Shown here piece after piece: positions 18,028 to 26,569 of a DNA stretch of 64,000 nucleotides. The first letter of the stretch is position 1, and each line of letters starts with the position of its first letter. Source of the stretch: Methylobacterium sp. AMS5 (GTDB taxonomy: Bacteria > Pseudomonadota > Alphaproteobacteria > Rhizobiales > Beijerinckiaceae); assembly GCF_001542815.1 (NCBI RefSeq), contig NZ_CP006992.1, positions 4,407,501 through 4,471,500 on the forward strand, in the 5' to 3' direction. Made by a program: the position numbers and the translations under genes. Below the pieces are notes generated by a model that worked only from the letters and a program-made list of their open reading frames with translations, did not search any database and had not been told where the DNA came from.

Positions 18028-18651
18028 ATGTCGCTCACCGCCACCATCCTGCTGATCTACGCGGCCTGCCTCGCCGGCACCATCGTCAGCCCCGCCCGAT
18101 CCAATGGGGATCGTCCCCCGGAAGGGCCGGGCCCACGCCGCCTGCTCGCCGCGCTCCTCGTTCCCGCGCTGGCCCTGCTGGCCGGATTCCAGGTGGCCCC
18201 GGCCCGCGCGGGCGAGGCCACGCCCGCGACCGTAAGCGGCCCGGCCACGGTGATCGACGGGAGCACGATCGAGATCGGCGGCCGGCGCCTGCGCCTCCAC
18301 GGCATCGACGCCCCCGACCTCGACCAGATCTGCTTCGACGGGCACGAGCGCGGCTATCCTTGCGGCCGCGTGGCTGCCGCCGCCCTGGCGGCGCGGATCG
18401 GGAGCGACGCTCTCGCCTGCGAGCCGCGCGCCGCCGCGGACGGCCGCGCCGGCGTCGTGTGTCGCCTCGGGGAGGATGATCTCGCTGCCTGGATGGTCGC
18501 CAGCGGATACGCTGTGGCCGACCGCAGCGTCTCGGCCGACTACGCCGACCAAGACCGCCGCGCCTGGGGCCGCCGTCTCGGCCTGTGGTCCGGGGTGTTC
18601 GAACTGCCCGCGGAGCGCCGCCGGGTGCTCCGAGCGAGCGCCGGCCTGTGA
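18028..18651 (+). CDS. Thermonuclease (SNase)-fold protein, membrane-anchored or exported
   Basis: A 207-aa protein. Two hydrophobic stretches occupy the first 55 residues, then a staphylococcal-nuclease-like fold: VSGPATVIDGSTIEIGGRRLRLHGIDAPD (first Arg of the active site), CGRVAAAALAARIGSDALAC, and CRLGEDDLAAWMVASGYAVADR, then Y-x-x-x-D-x-x-A-W-x-R. The Glu and second Arg expected of active SNase are not securely placed, so nuclease activity is uncertain. Alphaproteobacteria carry many such proteins near envelope genes. Confidence 0.8.
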   Translation: MSLTATILLIYAACLAGTIVSPARSNGDRPPEGPGPRRLLAALLVPALALLAGFQVAPARAGEATPATVSGPATVIDGSTIEIGGRRLRLHGIDAPDLDQICFDGHERGYPCGRVAAAALAARIGSDALACEPRAAADGRAGVVCRLGEDDLAAWMVASGYAVADRSVSADYADQDRRAWGRRLGLWSGVFELPAERRRVLRASAGL

Positions 18652-18719
18652 TGCGGGCCGTCGCCGCCTCGTGCCGTGACGCTCGGGGCGCGCAATCCCG
18701 CGGGTGGCGTCCCGCCGGC

Positions 18720-19715
18720 CTACAGCGCCAGCGCTCCGTCCGACCATGCGCCGTGCCGGTTCAGGATGGCGGCGAAGACGGTGCCGAGGCGCAGGCGTTC
18801 GGCCTCGACCTGAGGCCCATCCACTGCGACCGGCCGGCAGCGGGCGCCCCAGCCCGCGGGCATGAAGTCGGGGTTGTGCAGGGCGTGGTCGGAGGCTTCC
18901 GAGAAGAAGGCGCGGTCGCCGCCGTCGATGTAGCTCTCAGCCGGCAGGCCCTCGGCGAGCAGGATGTCGTGGCTGTCGAGTTCGACGTGCCAGTAGGTGA
19001 CGCTGGCGACCGGCTCACGGGTGACCGTGGTGCCGTTGATCAGGCACATGACGGGCACGAGCACGCCGCCCTCGTTGTCGGCATCGGCCCCGACCAGAAC
19101 CGGGTGGCCCGGCGAGAGGAAGAGATCGCGCTTGGGCAGACCGCCGCCGAAGGCACCCGCGCGCACGCGGACGGGCTGCCGGTCGTGGTGCAGGGCCCTG
19201 CCGCCGCCGTCGAGGACGCGATGGCCGATCCAGGTGATCGTCCGGCGCGCGCCGGACGCGGTGACGGCGACGTCCCGCTCGCGCAGATCCTCGACGGCCA
19301 CCTCGCCGCGCTCGGTCAGGATGTGGGTGCCCGAGCCGAAACAGAGGACGTTGTAGTCGCCCAGGGACGCATTGCTCACGTTGACGACCTGTCCGGGCGT
19401 GAGCGGGCTGTTCGACAGAATGATGTAGCTGCTGGCGCCGCCGGCTCCGTTCGGCTGGCTTGCGAGCACGATTAGGCTTGGATCGTCGAAATTGGTCGCG
19501 TAATAAGTTGCGCTGCTCTCGAATCCAAATCTATTGATAACGAAAGTTACCGGATCGTTGGGGTTCGATATGGTTCCGTTGACGACGACATTGGAATCTC
19601 TGCTGATCGCATCGACGGAAAAGCTCGTGCTATTGCTGTTTGATTGGGTTGCGCCTCCGGACTGTCCTGCGCGGAACACTGTGTTGTTGAAAACGATTGG
19701 CAGAGCCAAGCCCAT
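18720..19715 (-). CDS. Hint-domain protein with adhesin-like N-terminal region
   Basis: A 331-aa protein. The N-terminal ~150 residues are Ser/Asn/Thr/Gly-rich and beta-prone with no signal peptide. A Hint (Hedgehog/intein) module then begins at VLCFGSGTHILTERGEVAVEDL, continues with ITWIGHRVLD, LFLSPGHPVLV and TVTREPVASVTYWHVELDSHDILLAEGLPAESYID. This is the form common in alphaproteobacterial secreted proteins. The Cys at the splice-like junction and the GHPVL His are present, so autoprocessing is conceivable, but nothing follows that could be a C-extein. AGGAGA precedes the ATG. The first third of the gene is clearly more AT-rich than its surroundings. Confidence 0.85.
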   Translation of the reverse strand: MGLALPIVFNNTVFRAGQSGGATQSNSNSTSFSVDAISRDSNVVVNGTISNPNDPVTFVINRFGFESSATYYATNFDDPSLIVLASQPNGAGGASSYIILSNSPLTPGQVVNVSNASLGDYNVLCFGSGTHILTERGEVAVEDLRERDVAVTASGARRTITWIGHRVLDGGGRALHHDRQPVRVRAGAFGGGLPKRDLFLSPGHPVLVGADADNEGGVLVPVMCLINGTTVTREPVASVTYWHVELDSHDILLAEGLPAESYIDGGDRAFFSEASDHALHNPDFMPAGWGARCRPVAVDGPQVEAERLRLGTVFAAILNRHGAWSDGALAL

Positions 19716-19882
19716 TCTCCTGTCGTCTTTGGCTTGGCGCGCCGATAAGACAGCACATCGCGCACGCACCTCTGATTTGGGAAAGACCAGACTGCCAAGC
19801 TTATGTCCAGCATAGATTCGCTGCGTCGCGCCTCGGCGCCATCGCCGACCGGAAAGCGTCGAGCCGCGTACGCGGCACCGGG

Positions 19883-20197
19883 TCAGTGCGGCCCTGTCAG
19901 GTGCTTGCACCGCCGCGCGAGCCCGCCCGCGAAGTCGCGCAGGGCGGCTTCCACCAGGGCGGCGACCTGCGCCTCCGTCTTCGGCGCGCGGATTACGAGG
20001 CTCGCCATCACCTCCGGGTGGACCCGCCGCTGCTTGGGCGTGCGGGCATGGTTCGACAGGCGCAGCCGCTCCGGCCCTTCGCCGCGGGCGAGATAGAGGC
20101 TGTCGCCGCGCGCATTGCGGGCGGTCTCGCGAAAGCCGTGCGCGGCGAGCAGGCGGCTCGCAAGGGCGAGCGCCTGGGGCGGCGGCAGCGGGCGCAT
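19883..20197 (-). CDS. Small uncharacterised protein ending the iron-uptake operon
   Basis: A 104-aa soluble protein, LASRLLAAHGFRETARNARGDSLYLA... RLRLSNHARTPKQRRVHPEVMASLVIRAPKTEAQVAALVEAALRDFA. I do not recognise the family. Its ATG shares one base with the stop of the DUF3325 gene (TGATG), so it is translated as the last gene of the siderophore-receptor operon. Confidence 0.7.
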   Translation of the reverse strand: MRPLPPPQALALASRLLAAHGFRETARNARGDSLYLARGEGPERLRLSNHARTPKQRRVHPEVMASLVIRAPKTEAQVAALVEAALRDFAGGLARRCKHLTGPH

Positions 20198-20547
20198 CAG
20201 GCCGCGGCGGCGAGAACCGCCAGCGGCAGGGCCGCCGCGACGAGGGCGGCGAGCGCGGCGGGGGCGACGTAGCGCGGGCGGTAGGAGAGGAGCAGAACCA
20301 GTCCGAGCGCCGCCCCGGTGAGCGCGCCGATCCACTGCACGGGGCCGAAGGCCCAGCCCTCCCACAGCCCCGCGACGACCAGGGACAGGGCGATCGCGAG
20401 CCAGCCGAAGAGACGCAGGCGCAGCATCGCCGCCCGCTCCGCCTTGCGCTCGAAGACCTCCGCGTGGTGCCGGTTCAGGCTGAGGCAGAGGGCGGCGAGG
20501 CCGGCGAAGCTCAAGGACAGGTTCACGGCCAGGACGAGGGGCGTCAT
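20197..20547 (-). CDS. DUF3325 small membrane protein
   Basis: A 116-aa protein with four hydrophobic helices (LVLAVNLSLSFAGLAALCLSL, LFGWLAIALSLVVAGLW, WIGALTGAALGLVLLLSY, AALAALVAAALPLAVLAAA) and the LSLNRHHAEVF motif of DUF3325. These proteins accompany PepSY-TM iron-regulated proteins and TonB siderophore receptors. Its ATG overlaps the end of the PepSY-TM gene (ATGA). Confidence 0.85.
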   Translation of the reverse strand: MTPLVLAVNLSLSFAGLAALCLSLNRHHAEVFERKAERAAMLRLRLFGWLAIALSLVVAGLWEGWAFGPVQWIGALTGAALGLVLLLSYRPRYVAPAALAALVAAALPLAVLAAAA

Positions 20548-22136
20548 GCGTGGGTCGGCTCAGGGCGCCGCGCGGGCTGGCGGGCGGGGGAGGCGGGAAC
20601 CGGGGCCGGCTTCGCAGCCCGCTTGGGTGCCTCGTAGCGCAGGATCTTGCGGGCGGCGACGGCGAACAGCATTGCGAGCAGCAGCATCGCCCCGTCGAAC
20701 CACACGAAGAGCGGGTCGCCGCCAGCCAGCCGCAGGGGATGGCCGGGGATCGTCAGGATGTCGGCTGCGACCACCGCGACGCAGAGCACCGACACGGCGG
20801 CCAGACCCTCGCACCACGCCCGGCGCTGCGGACGGACGAGCGGCACCAGGGCCGCGACGATCCAGGCGCCGAAGAAGACGCGGATCTCCCAATCCTCGCG
20901 CCCGGCGAGGCCGACGGGCAGGAGCCGGTTGGCGATGAAGAAGCAGGCGATGGCCGCCGGCAGGCCGGCGATGCTGCCGACATTCAGCGCCTGGACCAGC
21001 CGCAGGCCGAAGAAGGGCCGCTCCCCCGCCTTCGGCAGGCGGGCCAGCGACCAGAGCACGACGCCGGTCGCGACCATGGCGCAGCCCATGATCCCGCACA
21101 GGAAGAATACCAGCCGCAGCAGGGTGCCGGCGAAATGCGCCTCGTGCAGGCCGGTCATCACCGTGAAGGTCTTGGCCGCGGGCTTGAGGCCGCCGTCGCG
21201 GACCTCGAGGATCGCGCCGCTCACCCCGTCGAAGGCGATCTGCGGATGCTCGTGCGAGAGGCCGTGCGGCTCCTCGAACACCGCGACCACGGTGGCGTTG
21301 GCGTCGCCCGGATTGACGATCGTGAGCCGCTCCAGCGGCTCCGGCCGGGCCGCGACCGCCCGCGCCACGATCGGCCCGAGCGGGGCGAGCGCGGCGGCCT
21401 GCTTCGCGGGCGGGCGCGGCGTCGTGATCCAGTTCGCCTCGGTGAAGAAGGTCTGGGCGTTGCCCTTGTAGGCGGTGTTCACGCCCCAGGGCATGTAGAA
21501 CGTCGCGAGGGTGATGATCCCGGTATAGGTGATCATCACGTGGAACGGCAGCGCCAGCACGCCGGTGACGTTGTGGGCGTCGAGCCAACTGCGCCGGGGC
21601 GCCTTGTCGCGGCGGAAGGTGAAGAAGTCGGCAAAGATCCGCTTGTGGGTGACGATGCCGGAGATCAGCGTCACCAGCATGATCATCGCGCAGAACCCGA
21701 CGACCCAGCGCCCCCAGAGCGGCGGCATGTGCAGCTCGAAATGGAAGCGGTAGAGGAAGTCGCCCCCTTGCGTATCGCGCACGGTGGACTCGGTTCCGGT
21801 CCGCGGATCGAGCAGGACGTGGCCCGGACGCTCGCCCGGCCGGGTGCGCCAGAACAGGTCGAGCACCGGGTTGTCGGGCTGCGGCAGGCCGACGAACCAG
21901 GTTCGGGCCTTGGTCGCGTGCTGGCCGAGATAGGCCACCGCATGCTCGGCCGCCGCCCCGAGGGCGGCAGCCTCCAGCGGCTCGGCTCGCGTGAATTCGG
22001 GGCGCATCCAGCGGGAGATGTCCGGCCGGTAGTAGCTCGCGGTGCCGGTGACGAAGATCGCGAACAGCACCCAGCCCACGATCAGGCCGGACCACGTGTG
22101 CAGCCACGCCATCGACTGGCGGAAGCTTCCCTTCAT
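20544..22136 (-). CDS. PepSY-associated TM-helix protein, PiuB-like ferrisiderophore reductase candidate
   Basis: A 530-aa inner-membrane protein. SMAWLHTWSGLIVGWVLFAIFVTGTASYY is the first PepSY_TM helix pair. A periplasmic PepSY region ends in LDPRTGTESTV, then FHFELHMPPLWGRWVVGFCAM, DAHNVTGVLALPFHVMITYTG, a second PepSY (FDGVSGAILEVRD), and MTGLHEAHFAGTLLRLVFFLCG. Conserved His residues in the helices suggest haem or iron handling. This family acts with TonB receptors to release iron from siderophores. It overlaps DUF3649 upstream and DUF3325 downstream by 4 bp each. Confidence 0.88.
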   Translation of the reverse strand: MKGSFRQSMAWLHTWSGLIVGWVLFAIFVTGTASYYRPDISRWMRPEFTRAEPLEAAALGAAAEHAVAYLGQHATKARTWFVGLPQPDNPVLDLFWRTRPGERPGHVLLDPRTGTESTVRDTQGGDFLYRFHFELHMPPLWGRWVVGFCAMIMLVTLISGIVTHKRIFADFFTFRRDKAPRRSWLDAHNVTGVLALPFHVMITYTGIITLATFYMPWGVNTAYKGNAQTFFTEANWITTPRPPAKQAAALAPLGPIVARAVAARPEPLERLTIVNPGDANATVVAVFEEPHGLSHEHPQIAFDGVSGAILEVRDGGLKPAAKTFTVMTGLHEAHFAGTLLRLVFFLCGIMGCAMVATGVVLWSLARLPKAGERPFFGLRLVQALNVGSIAGLPAAIACFFIANRLLPVGLAGREDWEIRVFFGAWIVAALVPLVRPQRRAWCEGLAAVSVLCVAVVAADILTIPGHPLRLAGGDPLFVWFDGAMLLLAMLFAVAARKILRYEAPKRAAKPAPVPASPARQPARRPEPTHA

Positions 22137-22447
22137 GGCGCGGATCCTCCCATCGCCAACCAGAGGAGGGCGCCGAGCACGACGGCCGTGCCGGCCACGG
22201 TGAGGAGCGCCCGCAGCAGCGTGCGCGTCGCGAAGACGAGTATGACGATGCCCGCCATCACGGCGAAGCTGAGCAGGGTCGCCGTCGCCACCGCCTCGGA
22301 GCGCGCCATCGGCAGGGTCAGCGACAGCAGCGCGGTGGCGAGCGCGGCGATCCCGTAGCCGCCGCCCGCGGCCAGGACGACCCTTCCGGCCACGGAGACC
22401 CGCTCAAGCGCCCTCGTCCTGCCTTGCGCATTGCCTTGCGAAGCCAT
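22133..22447 (-). CDS. DUF3649 small membrane protein, iron-uptake operon
   Basis: A 104-aa protein with three hydrophobic helices (VVLAAGGGYGIAALATALLSL, ATATLLSFAVMAGIVILVFA, ALLTVAGTAVVLGALLWLAM) and the LPMARSEAVATATLLSF segment of DUF3649. It lies 9 bp after the TonB receptor gene and its stop overlaps the start of the PepSY-TM gene. Its function is unknown; the receptor/DUF3649/PepSY-TM/DUF3325 set recurs in proteobacterial iron operons. Confidence 0.87.
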   Translation of the reverse strand: MASQGNAQGRTRALERVSVAGRVVLAAGGGYGIAALATALLSLTLPMARSEAVATATLLSFAVMAGIVILVFATRTLLRALLTVAGTAVVLGALLWLAMGGSAP

Positions 22448-22456
22448 GCCGGCCTC

Positions 22457-24811
22457 CTACCAGCGATAGCGCAAGGTTGCATAGACGGTCTGCGGCAGGC
22501 CGTAATAGCAACTGGTGTAGCCGTTGCAGCCGCTGACGTAGCGCTCGTCGAGGAGGTTGTTGGCGTTCACCTGCATCGAGAAGCCCTGGAGCGTCGCGTC
22601 GAGGTACTTCAGCTCATAGTTGAGCGTGGCGTCGACCAGCACGCTGGCCGGCACCTTGAAGGTGTTGGCCGCATCGCCCCAGGACGGTCCGAGGTAGCGC
22701 ACGCCGCCGCCGACTTCGAGGCCGAGGAGCGGCCCCTCGCTGAAGCGGTAGGTCGCCAGCAGCGAGGCGGTGGAATCCGGTACCAGAACCGGGCTGCGGC
22801 CCTGGAGCGGCACCGTCTGACCCGGGGTCAGGTCGTTGGCGGTTCGGCCGTCGTCCCGGACGTTGCGGATGTCGAGGAGCGAGAAGCCGCCGACCAGGGT
22901 GACGCCCTCGGTGAGGTTCACCCGCGCCTCGAACTCCATGCCCTGCACGCCGACCTGACCGGTCTGGACGACGAAGCCTTGGCGCGCCGGGTCCGCGGTC
23001 GTGCGGTTCGACTGGCGGATGTCGAAGAAGGCGGCGGTGAGCAGGATGTCGGTGCCCGGCGGCTGGTACTTGATGCCGGCTTCGTACTGGTCGCTCAATT
23101 GCGGATCGGGCACGCGGCCGACGGTGCCGAAGGCCGGATCGAACACGCGGCCCGCGACGATCGGTTCGAAGGCCTGACTGTAGGACACGTACGGCGCCAC
23201 GCCCGAATCGAACAGGTAGAGCAGGCTCGCCCGGCCGGTGAAGGCGTCGGCCGGCGCGTTCTGGAGCGTCAGGGTGCTGGTTCCGTTCGCGGCAAAGGAG
23301 CGGGTCGGCCCCGTCTGGCGCGCGACGTCGTAGCGCCCGCCCAGCGTCAGCACGAGGCGGTCGAACTTCATTTGATCCTGGAAGTAGACGCCGGTCTGCT
23401 GCGCATCGACCCGCGAAACGGTGTTGAAGGCCGGGACCGCGATGTTCATGTCGTAGTTCGGCGCCAGCACGTTCAGGTCCGGCGCATCCGGGAACGGGGA
23501 GCCGCTGGTCCGGGTGCTGAAGGTGCGGTGATCGACGCCGAGCAGGGCGGTGTGGGCGATGAAGCCGGTGTCGAAGTTGGCGACGAAGTTGCTGTCCATC
23601 GTGTAGGCTTCCGCCGCCACGTTGGCTGCGATGACGGCGCGCGGAATCAGCGGGCCCGAGGCGAACGGCCCATTGCGGGGATTGAAGGCGCTGTAGACGC
23701 TGCGGTAATCGCCCTGGGTGCGCAGGTAGCGCCCGGCCGAGTGGAAGCGCAGGTTCTCGCTGAAGCGGTGATCGAACAGGTACTCGATCGAGGCCTGGGT
23801 CCGGTCCGAGCGCTCGACGCCGCGGTCGCCGTCGTAGAAGTTCACCGGCAGGCGGCCGATGACGCCGTTGCCGAAGTTGCGCGGGAACACCGTGCCCACC
23901 GCCGGGAAGCCGCCGTAGAAGCCCGAGAACGGATCGCGCTGGTAGTTGCCGATGAGCGTGAGCTGGGTGTCGGCGGAGGGCCGCCAGGTCAGGCTCGGGT
24001 TGATCAGCGCCCGCTCGACCCGCGTCGTGTCCACGGGGCCGTCGCCGTTCCAGCCGAAACCGACGATGCGGTAGGCGAACTGGTCGGCGAGCCAGGGCAC
24101 GTCGGATGGGATCGGGCCGCCGACATCGACGCCGCCGCGCACCTCGCTGAAGCCGCCGCCCTGGACGAAGACCTCGCCGTGCCGGACGAATTGCGGCACC
24201 TTCGACACGAGGTTGACGATGCCGCCCGGACCCGACTGTCCGTAGAGCACCGAGGCCGGGCCCTTGATGACGTCGATGCGCTCCAGCCGGTAGGGATCGA
24301 TCGTGGCGTTGGCGTCGCGTCCCCCGAGCAGCGCCATACCGTCGAGGAAGACCGGCGCGGTGAAACCGCGGATCAGGAACTGCTCCAGGCGGCTCGAGCC
24401 GGCGCCGCCGCGCTGCTCGGTGGTGACGCTTGGGGTGTAGCGCAGCGCCTGGTTAATGCTGAGCGCGTTCTGGTCCTCGATCTGCTTGCGGCCGATGACG
24501 GAGATCGACTGGGCCGTCTCCAGGATCGGCGTGTCGGTCTTGGTGGCGACGGTGCTGCGGCTGGCGACGTAGCCCGGCACCGCGCCCGAGGCGCCGCCGG
24601 GGCCGTACAGCGCGCCGCCGAGTGTGGCGCCGCGGCCCTCGCCGGTCACGCTCAACTCGGACAGTTCGACGGCGCCGGCCGCCTCCTGTGCGAGGCCCGG
24701 CACGGCGAGGCCGAGCAGGGCCGTTCCTGACAGAAATGTCGAGGCAAGCAGGCGTGAGATCCGGCCCGCACGCGGAGCCGGCCGAGCGGAAACGGCGCGA
24801 TCTTCGAACAT
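22457..24811 (-). CDS. TonB-dependent siderophore receptor (FpvA/FhuE type)
   Basis: A 784-aa outer-membrane receptor. A signal peptide ends near GLAVPGLAQ. No secretin-like signalling domain precedes the plug: the TonB box region VELSELSVTGEG is followed directly by the plug with TPILETAQSISVIGRKQIEDQNALSINQALRYTPSV, LEQFLIRGF, PYRLERIDVIKGPASVLYGQSGPGGIVNLVSK. The barrel ends with VNANNLLDERYVSGCNGYTSCYYGLPQTVYATLRYRW, with the aromatic C-terminal residue needed for insertion. The CYYG region is typical of siderophore receptors. It heads a five-gene operon. Iron regulation is expected; palindromes lie upstream in AT-rich DNA. Confidence 0.93.
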   Translation of the reverse strand: MFEDRAVSARPAPRAGRISRLLASTFLSGTALLGLAVPGLAQEAAGAVELSELSVTGEGRGATLGGALYGPGGASGAVPGYVASRSTVATKTDTPILETAQSISVIGRKQIEDQNALSINQALRYTPSVTTEQRGGAGSSRLEQFLIRGFTAPVFLDGMALLGGRDANATIDPYRLERIDVIKGPASVLYGQSGPGGIVNLVSKVPQFVRHGEVFVQGGGFSEVRGGVDVGGPIPSDVPWLADQFAYRIVGFGWNGDGPVDTTRVERALINPSLTWRPSADTQLTLIGNYQRDPFSGFYGGFPAVGTVFPRNFGNGVIGRLPVNFYDGDRGVERSDRTQASIEYLFDHRFSENLRFHSAGRYLRTQGDYRSVYSAFNPRNGPFASGPLIPRAVIAANVAAEAYTMDSNFVANFDTGFIAHTALLGVDHRTFSTRTSGSPFPDAPDLNVLAPNYDMNIAVPAFNTVSRVDAQQTGVYFQDQMKFDRLVLTLGGRYDVARQTGPTRSFAANGTSTLTLQNAPADAFTGRASLLYLFDSGVAPYVSYSQAFEPIVAGRVFDPAFGTVGRVPDPQLSDQYEAGIKYQPPGTDILLTAAFFDIRQSNRTTADPARQGFVVQTGQVGVQGMEFEARVNLTEGVTLVGGFSLLDIRNVRDDGRTANDLTPGQTVPLQGRSPVLVPDSTASLLATYRFSEGPLLGLEVGGGVRYLGPSWGDAANTFKVPASVLVDATLNYELKYLDATLQGFSMQVNANNLLDERYVSGCNGYTSCYYGLPQTVYATLRYRW

Positions 24812-24831
24812 CTTTTCCGGTACGCTTTTAA

Positions 24832-24852
24832 CTTAGGTTATAAAAACCCAAG
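24832..24852. promoter_or_regulatory. Imperfect palindrome just upstream of the siderophore receptor
   Basis: CTTAGGTT and AACCCAAG form an inverted repeat with one mismatch about 20-40 bp upstream of the receptor ATG, in an AT-rich stretch. It could be part of an iron-responsive operator, but it does not clearly match a Fur, Irr or RirA consensus known to me. Confidence 0.35.
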
Positions 24853-24914
24853 AAGACACAACGATTTGTGCCCCGCGTATGACAAGCACCGAATGATGCA
24901 TGCAAGATATATGT

Positions 24915-24931
24915 TTTATAACTGTTATAAA
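24915..24931. promoter_or_regulatory. Perfect 17-bp palindrome upstream of the siderophore receptor
   Basis: TTTATAAC T GTTATAAA is a perfect inverted repeat about 105 bp upstream of the receptor gene, inside an AT-rich island that contrasts with the high-GC surroundings. Position and symmetry suggest a dimeric regulator site. The regulator is unknown. Confidence 0.5.
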
Positions 24932-25052
24932 TACAAATACTTGAACGCTCGATTATGTTTGCGTGCAACCGTTTTTACTATCTGATATTTTCCTGTTCTG
25001 TTGCGGTTCTGCATCGGTCGCACGGTTCGGATCACGGGCTCGGGGCGACGCG

Positions 25053-25331
25053 CTACAGATCCGTTCGGTCCGCTTCGCTCAAGATCTGCCGGCGCTCGAT
25101 CGGATCCCAGATTCCCTCGAAGACCGGAGCCGGGCCTTTCAGCCGCTCGGCGGCGGGCATCACCGCAGCCGGAGCGATCGGCTGCCCCAGAATGGGAGCA
25201 AGCGACAGCACGGCCACGACGGTGCCGATCACGCACAGCGCGGTCATCGCCCAGCGCGGCGCATCCCAGCTATGAAGAAGGACGGATCCGGCCGCGAGGA
25301 GGGCTGCGGATCCGACGAGTTTGGGAAACAT
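25053..25331 (-). CDS. Hypothetical two-helix membrane protein
   Basis: A possible 92-aa protein: MFPKLVGSAALLAAGSVLLHSW (helix 1), MTALCVIGTVVAVLSLAPILG (helix 2), then a soluble tail GIWDPIERRQILSEADRTDL. The hydrophobic pattern and sensible ending support it, but there is no recognised family and the ribosome site is weak. A longer upstream frame exists to 25568 but is low-complexity. Confidence 0.4.
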   Translation of the reverse strand: MFPKLVGSAALLAAGSVLLHSWDAPRWAMTALCVIGTVVAVLSLAPILGQPIAPAAVMPAAERLKGPAPVFEGIWDPIERRQILSEADRTDL

Positions 25332-25649
25332 CGACGGCTCACTCGATACGGCTCCGCTCCCCGGTGCGAGCGGGATGCCACCGTGTTTCGTGCCAAATCG
25401 GGACATGCGCCGGATTTCGCGTCCCGTCCCGGCTGCGGGGCGCCCAGTCGGACCAGGGCGCTCGAGCGCAGCCGGTGCGGGATGCCGCGACGGCGCGATG
25501 GGCATGGCCCGCAATCCGGCGCACGGCCTGGCGTAATAGTGATTGGCCGCGCCAAAGACCTGAACCATATTTCATGTTAGGGGCTCGCAACGGCTCTACG
25601 ATCTCAGGCGATCGGGAGGCGAGCCAATTCGGTGAGGGAGGCCGACCCT
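25332..25649. other. Gene-poor stretch
   Basis: 318 bases with no convincing gene, no strong hairpin and no operator-like repeat that I can see. It separates a minus-strand small ORF from plus-strand small ORFs, so it should hold divergent promoters. Confidence 0.4.
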
Positions 25650-25748
25650 ATGACAAGCATGCTGACCGTGATTGCTCTTCTTCTTGCCCCCGTGGGGGCT
25701 CTTGCCTTCGGCGCCTGGGCGTTCGGGCGTCTTCGTCCCGCGTCCTGA
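25650..25748 (+). CDS. Very small hydrophobic peptide (32 aa)
   Basis: The frame encodes MTSMLTVIALLLAPVGALAF then GAWAFGRLRPAS and stops: one membrane helix with a short positively charged tail. GGGAGG lies about 9 nt before the ATG. Size and layout fit a small single-span membrane protein. Support is only the ribosome site plus hydrophobicity. Confidence 0.4.
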   Translation: MTSMLTVIALLLAPVGALAFGAWAFGRLRPAS

Positions 25749-25877
25749 CGCCGTGGCATCGCCGCCCGTTCGATCGGGCGGTGGCGCTCCGATGCGACGT
25801 CCAGCCGATTTCCGACACAAAGCGGCATCACCGATGGGGCATCGTGGCACGCGTGCCGGCGAAGGGAGATCCTGCGC

Positions 25878-26069
25878 ATGACGATTCTGCTTCGGTTCGC
25901 GCGTGGCCTTGCATCCGCAGCGCACCATGTCGTCCGCCTCTCGCCGAAGGTGATTTCCCTCGCGCTCGTCTCGGTGATCGGCCTGTCGGCCGGCCGAACG
26001 GCGAATGCCGACCGCGACGGCGATGGCGACGAGACGACCCGTTCCATCGTCTACCGCCACTACATCTGA
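25878..26069 (+). CDS. Small exported or membrane-anchored protein (63 aa)
   Basis: 63 residues: a basic start, a hydrophobic segment VISLALVSVIGLSAGRTANA resembling a signal peptide, and a short acidic tail DRDGDGDETTRSIVYRHYI. AAGGGA precedes the ATG and a strong hairpin terminator follows 52 bp after the stop, so a transcription unit is likely. I do not recognise a family. Confidence 0.45.
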   Translation: MTILLRFARGLASAAHHVVRLSPKVISLALVSVIGLSAGRTANADRDGDGDETTRSIVYRHYI

Positions 26070-26121
26070 GCGCATGCCGGCCGCCGCCGGCCACGCGAAA
26101 ACGCGGCCCGTCCTCCTCGAT

Positions 26122-26159
26122 CGCGAGCTGGGCTCGGTGATCCCAGCTCGCGCTTTCTT
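26122..26159 (+). terminator. Probable Rho-independent terminator
   Basis: An 11-bp perfect stem CGCGAGCTGGG/CCCAGCTCGCG with a 9-nt loop is followed by CTTTCTT. It lies downstream of the 63-aa ORF on the same strand. The T-tract is interrupted, so efficiency is uncertain. Confidence 0.65.
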
Positions 26160-26510
26160 CGGCCGGTGATGGCGCGGTCCCCCAGGCGAAAGCCGCGTCG
26201 CGCGAGCCGGAACCCCCCGGAATGCTGACAGGGACGACGAGGGCGGCACTCCGGCAAATGCCCTGAATCCGAGGCCGCGCCCGAAAACCTGCACCTGCGC
26301 CTCGTCCAGAGCACGTTCGGCGAGACGATGCCCAAATGCTCCGTGCCCGGAATGGTACGATCGAGAGCGGCTCTTACTCCTTGTTCCGAGGCCGGCTCTT
26401 TCGCTGAACTGGCATCCACTTCGGTGGAGACCGCCCTAGCCCGGAAGAGCGCCGCGGAATACCGCTGCGCGCATGAAGCCCGGATCGGGCGCGGATACGG
26501 TCGGCCCCAA

Positions 26511-26546
26511 GTCTGATGTTGAGTCTGATGTTGAGTCTGATCTCAA
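26511..26546. repeat. Short tandem repeat upstream of the malectin-protein gene
   Basis: Two exact copies of the 12-mer GTCTGATGTTGA are followed by a degenerate third (GTCTGATCTCAA). The array ends about 24 bp before the ATG of the large gene. In frame it would encode an SDVE-type repeat in one phase, but no gene there is convincing. The rest of 26160-26510 shows nothing assignable. Confidence 0.7.
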
Positions 26547-26569
26547 GTCTGGCGCGAGTGGGGATGATC

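Noticed and set aside
22424..24730. A 768-codon open frame antisense to the TonB receptor gene
   Set aside because: Shadow of the receptor gene: low-complexity translation, no recognisable domain, and full receptor motifs on the other strand.
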